Below are positions 6,201 to 8,741 of a DNA stretch of 8,741 nt, one piece after another. Under the pieces are notes generated by a model that saw only the letters and a program-made list of their open reading frames with translations, ran no database searches and had not been told where the DNA came from. The first letter of the stretch is position 1; each line of letters begins with the position of its first letter. The stretch comes from an uncultured Chitinophagaceae bacterium (lineage in GTDB: Bacteria > Bacteroidota > Bacteroidia > Chitinophagales > Chitinophagaceae): the NCBI GenBank assembly GCA_937897585.1, contig CALCNY010000010.1, forward strand, positions 1-8,741. The letters run 5' to 3'. Made by a program: the position numbers and the translations under genes.

Positions 6201-7956
6201 ACATTGTTTTAGTGCCAGTACATCCTGTTGCATCAGAAATAGTAACTGAGTAAGAAGTGCCAAATGCAGAACCTGCTAAACTTGGGAATGTCATTGAAGC
6301 AGGAGGAACTGCAATAGGCGTTCCTGTATATCCTGTCAATATAAACGTGTAAGGGCCCGTTCCACTTGTTGCGGTAATTGTAGCTCCGCCGTTATTAAGT
6401 CCAGGACAGCTATTTGTAGTAGAGTAAGTAGATGTTATAGCCGTACCAGCAGTAATTACAATTGAAGCAGTTGTTCCGGCGCAGTTATTGGCATCTGTAA
6501 ATGTTACAGTGTAAGTACCTGCTTCTAAATTATTGAAAGTTGCTGCAGTGTTATTGGTAATTGGACCAGGAACCGTTGCAGTTCCGGTAATGGTAAATGT
6601 GAAAGGAGCAATTCCTAGTGTAGGCGTTACTGTTATGGTGCCATCGTTTCTACCAGGACAAGTACAATTGCTGGATGTAGTATTTGATGGTAAACTACTC
6701 ACTGCTGTTACAGTTATTGTATAAGTGTTGTTACAACCTGTTGCATCTGTTGCAGAAACAGTGTGAGGCCCAACACTAACGCCAGTGAATAAAGGATTTG
6801 ATTGTGCCGTTCCTCCATCAAGAGTGTATTGATAAGGGGGAGTACCTGCAGCGCTAACAGTGATTGTTCCGGTACTGGCTCCACAAGTAGTTGATGTCAT
6901 TGTTGCCGTTACCGGAAGTTGAGCTTGTCTGATAACGTGAATCGTGTCCAAACTATAAATAGTTGCATTTGGGTCATCGATTTTTTGGTAAACAGTTTTG
7001 ATGACGTATAAAGAGTTTGTAGCACTTAGTGGCGGACAAACGTTAGGGAAACTTACACTAAAATTTCCTTCATCTATACGAGTAGTATCACCTGTTGCAA
7101 CTACCGTTCCAGTTGCATCTAGCAATTGAGTACTTCTGTATAATGGTGGACCTGAAGCTGGAACGAAACGCCAAACTTCATTCATACCAATTGAACCCCA
7201 AGGTGCATCAGTAGCCGCTCTTCCTGGAGCCATCATGGCTTGTGTTTTTGTAAGATCTTGAATGCCCACCATACCACGACCTGTATTCCATGATGGACAT
7301 TGTTCTTTATCAAAAATTATGATTTCAATTAATCCTGTTGATTCGTGTAAAACTATTCTGTGTGTATTTTCAATTTGATTCTGACATGTTGAACTGAATA
7401 AAGGAATTTTAAAAAAATTCAATGTCCATCTTCTGTTGGGAGCAGCGCCTGTAACTGAGTATTTAATTGTTCTTGTTGGTGATGTTGTATAATCAGGATC
7501 AATGTCATGCCATGGTCCCATGATGATAGCGCCATCATAACTTGCATTAGGTACATTTCCTGCAGATAAACTCCACATGCAATAACCTCCGGCTAATGAG
7601 GCGTCAAATGTCAAATATCCATTTGTACCTGCAACAACATTTGAATAATTCGCGCCGTAAAATGGAAAGTTGAATCCTATCGAAATTAAACTTGAATAAG
7701 TGTCATCAATGGCAGTAATGAATGCATCTGTACCTACGATGTTAGGATTAGGAATACATGGCTGCACTACATCACTAATATTACCCATCCGATAAGTACT
7801 TGTTGAACTTCTAATATCAGGGATTTTTCCGGTGATAGTAAGACAGCTTGAGTTACATCCTAAAATGGTATCTCTCGGACATGTGTAAGACATGTTTTGA
7901 GAAAACAATTCGGTTGATAAGATTACCAATAGAATTAGGGGTAAAAATCTTTTCAT
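3250..7956 (-). CDS. giant secreted SprB-repeat surface protein with type B T9SS sorting domain
   Basis: A 1568-residue protein, uninterrupted from ATG to TAA. Residues 1-20 (MKRFLPLILLVILSTELFSQ) form a Sec signal peptide with cleavage likely near FSQ; there is no lipobox Cys. Residues 21-345 are a beta-rich N-terminal region with a nidogen-like pattern (IGFNFPFYG near 93-101, NGYLTFD at 112-118, MGPWHDIDP at 146-154, RIVLHESTGLIEI at 200-212). Residues 350-1230 hold eleven SprB-like repeats, most with a CxG..NGT start, a PYTYSIDGG-like core and a D..GC end. Residues 1231-1475 look like about three Ig/PKD-like modules (WSP, YTLTVTD). Residues 1476-1568 are the gliding motility-associated type B C-terminal domain (FTPNGDGLNDFF, FNRYGQLIF, GWDGTY, GTYVWSVKG). 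Such proteins are exported by the T9SS and act as adhesins or gliding motors' surface tracks, as SprB does in Flavobacterium; the role here is inferred. No PorP/SprF-like gene is adjacent. The leader has no Shine-Dalgarno. It is not necessarily the SprB orthologue, which is far longer. Confidence 0.9.
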   Translation of the reverse strand: MKRFLPLILLVILSTELFSQNMSYTCPRDTILGCNSSCLTITGKIPDIRSSTSTYRMGNISDVVQPCIPNPNIVGTDAFITAIDDTYSSLISIGFNFPFYGANYSNVVAGTNGYLTFDASLAGGYCMWSLSAGNVPNASYDGAIIMGPWHDIDPDYTTSPTRTIKYSVTGAAPNRRWTLNFFKIPLFSSTCQNQIENTHRIVLHESTGLIEIIIFDKEQCPSWNTGRGMVGIQDLTKTQAMMAPGRAATDAPWGSIGMNEVWRFVPASGPPLYRSTQLLDATGTVVATGDTTRIDEGNFSVSFPNVCPPLSATNSLYVIKTVYQKIDDPNATIYSLDTIHVIRQAQLPVTATMTSTTCGASTGTITVSAAGTPPYQYTLDGGTAQSNPLFTGVSVGPHTVSATDATGCNNTYTITVTAVSSLPSNTTSSNCTCPGRNDGTITVTPTLGIAPFTFTITGTATVPGPITNNTAATFNNLEAGTYTVTFTDANNCAGTTASIVITAGTAITSTYSTTNSCPGLNNGGATITATSGTGPYTFILTGYTGTPIAVPPASMTFPSLAGSAFGTSYSVTISDATGCTGTKTMYVYEGAGITGVATKTDATCAAVANGTMTVTPNSGTGPYTFSIDGGPFVPSSTPPAITFTGLAQGSHTVTIKDVSGCTGTVTKTIGAGAGLTATATATAASCSMVSNGTILVTTTNGTAPLTYTLDAGAYQAAANATATFINVSSGSHTVGVRDNLGCTGTATITVTAGPGLTGSFTSTPTSCPGATNGTLTITVNNGVSPYNYSIDGGTAQSGASPRTLNNVASGAHLVTITDNLGCTGTVGSIVAAGPGLIGSFTSTPTSCPGATNGTVTITAINGAAPYTFSIDGSTPITGTNPYTFNNISSGSHVAIFADNSGCQGTVPATVAAGPGLIGSFTSTATSCPGATNGTVTITATNGTGPYTFSLDGGTSVSGANPYTFTNVSSGSHVATFADNSGCIGTVPATVAPGPGLVVTSTDVNPPCNNISDGTITLVPSVTDSYTYTLTLTGQSPITQTSPLFTGLAIGNYSYTIASTTSGCQGSGTTTLTTNPAITTTVSLTMPLCKGGSDGIITLVPSGGVPSYEYSIDGGVTYQTSNSFNTVAAGTHTIRIRDNVGCTKDTTVTLAEPTLLTASATSTPGGCNGNDGTIVVTAADGTPSYTYSIDNGATYQSAPNFIVSGGAYPNIKVKDANGCVTNTSVVVTLIDDMTIIPMRDTTICAESSVQLFPQVSNQASVFNWSTLTTPALTNTLSDSTIRNPVATPTDTIIYTLQAYWGVCHREDTIKVNVLHKPIPYAGPDVTVCHENSDTILVGSVRDTSGTVNYSWSPANSCSTPNYHITTVSPTSTQLYTLTVTDNYGCNYSVTDEVLVTLQPPVPAFAGRDTIAQINYPLQLNASGGDSYEWSPANLNIISNPAISNPFITIQNDQLFTLIVTAGGHCLGYDTVFVRAYRDSGYYVPTSFTPNGDGLNDFFRAIPVKVASTDYFRIFNRYGQLIFQTNKWLKGWDGTYQGKKQPIGTYVWSVKGRYQNGEIVEKSGTVLLLQ
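3253..3531 (-). other. type B T9SS C-terminal sorting domain (gliding motility-associated CTD)
   Basis: Residues 1476-1568 of the giant protein. It carries the family's ordered motifs: VPTSFTPNGDGLNDFF at 1482-1497, YFRIFNRYGQLIF at 1509-1521, GWDGTYQGK at 1529-1537, PIGTYVW at 1540-1546 and a final beta strand ending in VLLLQ. In this family (CHU_C/TIGR04131 type) the domain directs a Sec-exported protein through the T9SS outer-membrane translocon. Type B domains typically need a PorP/SprF-type partner and are often not anchored by the A-LPS route used by type A domains. It ends exactly at the protein C-terminus, as expected for an intact signal. Confidence 0.93.
4267..6909 (-). repeat. array of eleven SprB-like protein repeats
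   Basis: Residues 350-1230 of the giant protein divide into repeats starting near residues 350, 422, 505, 591, 673, 754, 834, 914, 994, 1075 and 1153, each 72-86 residues long. The shared pattern is an early Cys followed by a G-T pair, a PYTYSIDGG-like core, a short S/T-rich loop, GxHTVxxxD, a late Cys in GC, and a Thr/Val-rich strand leading into the next unit. Nearly every unit has exactly two cysteines, a likely intradomain disulfide. Outer repeats (1-3 and 9-11) are more divergent than the central ones. The composition is rich in Thr, Gly, Ser, Ala and Pro and poor in Lys, as in extracellular stalk-forming proteins. Confidence 0.88.
4978..5697 (-). repeat. three tandem 240-bp direct repeats inside the giant gene
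   Basis: Repeats 6, 7 and 8 of the giant protein occupy 5458..5697, 5218..5457 and 4978..5217, each exactly 240 bp and in frame. By hand, units 7 and 8 agree at about 65 of 80 residues and units 6 and 7 at about 51 of 80. The first 20-odd residues of all three are nearly identical, with SCPGATNGT conserved throughout. DNA similarity is plain too: the 'cctggacaag' block occurs at 5171, 5411 and 5651, exactly 240 bp apart. The next unit (4738..4977) keeps the register but has diverged. This points to recent duplication or gene conversion. Confidence 0.9.
6922..7896 (-). other. N-terminal beta-rich domain of the giant protein, nidogen-like
   Basis: Residues 21-345, between the signal peptide and the first SprB-like repeat. 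Near residues 93-118 there is a 'smooth fold, small shape, NGYLTFD' pattern, then GPWHDIDP, an aromatic strand at RRWTLNFFKIPLF (175-187), a conserved-looking RIVLHESTGLIEIII (200-214) and CPSWNTGRGMVGIQD (220-234). This order resembles nidogen-type (NIDO) extracellular domains and N-terminal regions of other Bacteroidota gliding-type proteins. It contains several cysteines that could form disulfides. Residues 260-345 are a further beta-sandwich-like stretch (YRSTQLLDATGTVV) that links to the repeats. The family assignment is by pattern memory only. Confidence 0.5.
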
Positions 7957-8055
7957 AATTAAGTGTTATAATATTCAAAAAAGCGCTACAAGATAAGGTT
8001 TTTTGAGTGTATTTAGTAGAAATGTCCTATAGTTTTTATATGAAGGGACATCTCC
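7957..8055 (-). promoter_or_regulatory. 99-bp intergenic leader of the giant gene (probable promoter, elements uncertain)
   Basis: AT-rich gap between two minus-strand genes. No classical Bacteroidota -7 box (TAnnTTTG) is found; the nearest match is TATCTTG on the minus strand at 7989-7995, about 33 bases before the ATG, with no convincing -33 TTTG. Two inverted repeats are visible: TCAAAAAA/TTTTTTGA at 7975-7982 and 7999-8006, and ATGTCC/GGACAT at 8022-8027 and 8046-8051. The latter lies just after the upstream gene's stop and could be a weak 3' hairpin, but has an 18-base loop and no strong U run. Whether the giant gene has its own promoter here is inferred from the gap length. Confidence 0.3.
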
Positions 8056-8741
8056 TTAAAAAACCTCGATTTCGTCTGCAAAAAGCCAGGCTTTATTTCC
8101 AGCTCCCGGCATCCCAGAAGGGATCATTCCGAAATTAAGTGCCTCAATTTTTAAAAATCTGGTTTTCATGGGCAATACTAACTTGTAAATAAGGTTCGAT
8201 TTGCCCTCAGGCTCACTTAAAATAGCTGATAATTTATAATCTACGCCATTTTCACTTTCAAAAATACTCACTTGGGAAGGCCGATAGATCCAACTCGCAT
8301 TTTGTTCAAATGCATGAAATTTTACAGAATCTATACTGATAATCTCTCCTAAATCGATGTTGGCAATCAAATCTGTACCCGAAAATCCCAAAAATTGAGA
8401 TGATTTAGACATGCCTTTGGTATTTTGAATACCATCCACCAGCGTAATGACGCCGCCAACTGCATAGCTGTTGCTCGGGGGATTAACTAATTCTATTTTT
8501 CTGCCGCTAGATTTGTTGATGTTGAATTGCTGGGTCATCCAAGAACTTAAATAGGTTCCTTTTTTATCTTTTATAATCGCTTTGTAATTACCCGAACTTG
8601 AAATTTGAACAGGATTTTTGTACTCGATATCTTCCTTGCTGTTTTGGGAATTCACATATATGATTCCTTCAGGATAATTTGAGGTCAATTTCCATTTTAT
8701 GCCTTTGTAATCATCAGTGGTTATCGTAGGTTGGATATCAT
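8056..8741 (-). CDS. probable GH20 beta-N-acetylhexosaminidase, C-terminal part only
   Basis: The frame is open through the right window edge, so the start and presumably the catalytic domain lie outside; the TTG at 8688 is an internal codon. 227 residues are visible. Residues about 15-75 resemble the chitobiase/hexosaminidase C-terminal module (IIYVNSQ... then EYKNPVQI, YKAIIKDKKG), although the usual TLDGSEP motif has degenerated. Residues about 82-227 resemble a discoidin/F5-8 type C jelly roll: ITLVDGI, LGFSGTDL, IDLGE, SWIYRPSQVSIFES, then GNKAWLFADEIEVF at the end. This tail is typical of Bacteroidota exo-beta-N-acetylhexosaminidases, which remove terminal GlcNAc or GalNAc from chitin fragments or glycans in the periplasm or at the surface. 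Without the GH20 catalytic DE pair the enzyme call is inferential; another discoidin-tailed glycosidase is possible. It is transcribed in the same direction as the giant gene, 99 bp upstream of it. Confidence 0.65.
   Translation of the reverse strand, partial: DIQPTITTDDYKGIKWKLTSNYPEGIIYVNSQNSKEDIEYKNPVQISSSGNYKAIIKDKKGTYLSSWMTQQFNINKSSGRKIELVNPPSNSYAVGGVITLVDGIQNTKGMSKSSQFLGFSGTDLIANIDLGEIISIDSVKFHAFEQNASWIYRPSQVSIFESENGVDYKLSAILSEPEGKSNLIYKLVLPMKTRFLKIEALNFGMIPSGMPGAGNKAWLFADEIEVF

Noticed and set aside
6533..6724. 63-codon open frame on the plus strand
   Set aside because: Antisense to repeat 2 of the giant protein; a low-complexity Val/Pro-rich product with no start context.
3250..7956. 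Naming the giant gene sprB
   Set aside because: The protein shares SprB repeats and the sorting domain, but at 1568 residues it is far shorter than the Flavobacterium johnsoniae SprB I recall, and the usual sprCDF neighbours are missing.
7975..8006. A/T-only hairpin as an intrinsic terminator for the upstream gene
   Set aside because: The 8-bp stem TCAAAAAA/TTTTTTGA has one G-C pair and a 16-base loop, so it is probably too weak; kept only as an inverted repeat.
8686..8688. TTG as the start of the rightmost gene
   Set aside because: The frame remains open to the right edge with plausible continuation (TTDDYKGIKWK), and the visible part is only a C-terminal tail.

Overview
The window looks like chromosomal DNA from a member of the Bacteroidota, probably a Chitinophagales- or Sphingobacteriales-like lineage (the rank below phylum is inference). 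The main evidence is a very large secreted protein on the minus strand that combines SprB-type repeats with a 'gliding motility-associated' type B C-terminal sorting domain. That domain is the hallmark of the type IX secretion system (T9SS), which is restricted to this phylum. AT-rich DNA and the absence of Shine-Dalgarno sequences before the visible starts agree with this.

Left part (1..3193, plus strand): the last three genes of a shikimate/chorismate operon, in the order aroB (5' end cut by the window edge), aroA, aroC. aroB and aroA overlap by the ATGA tetranucleotide and aroA and aroC are 10 bp apart, so they are almost certainly co-transcribed. Together they encode cyclisation of DAHP to 3-dehydroquinate, formation of EPSP from shikimate-3-phosphate and PEP, and elimination to chorismate. 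The intermediate steps (aroD/Q, aroE, aroK) are not in the window. AroA and AroC both carry active-site motif variants that differ from the E. coli forms.

Middle (3194..3249): a short convergent intergenic region holding a hairpin flanked by A and T runs. It can serve as a bidirectional terminator for aroC and the gene facing it.

Right-centre (3250..7956, minus strand): one 1568-residue protein with a signal peptide, an N-terminal beta-rich domain with nidogen-like features, eleven SprB-like repeats of about 72-86 residues, about three Ig/PKD-like modules and a type B T9SS sorting domain. Three central repeats have an exact 240-bp period. The likely role is a cell-surface or released adhesin/gliding protein. 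No PorP/SprF-type partner lies next to it.

Right edge (8056..8741, minus strand): the C-terminal 227 residues of a protein resembling the C-terminus of family 20 beta-N-acetylhexosaminidases (a chitobiase C-terminal-like module followed by a discoidin-like jelly roll). Its start is beyond the window. I see no RNA genes, CRISPR arrays, insertion sequences or defence genes. The most unusual element is the modular giant protein and its internal tandem repeats.
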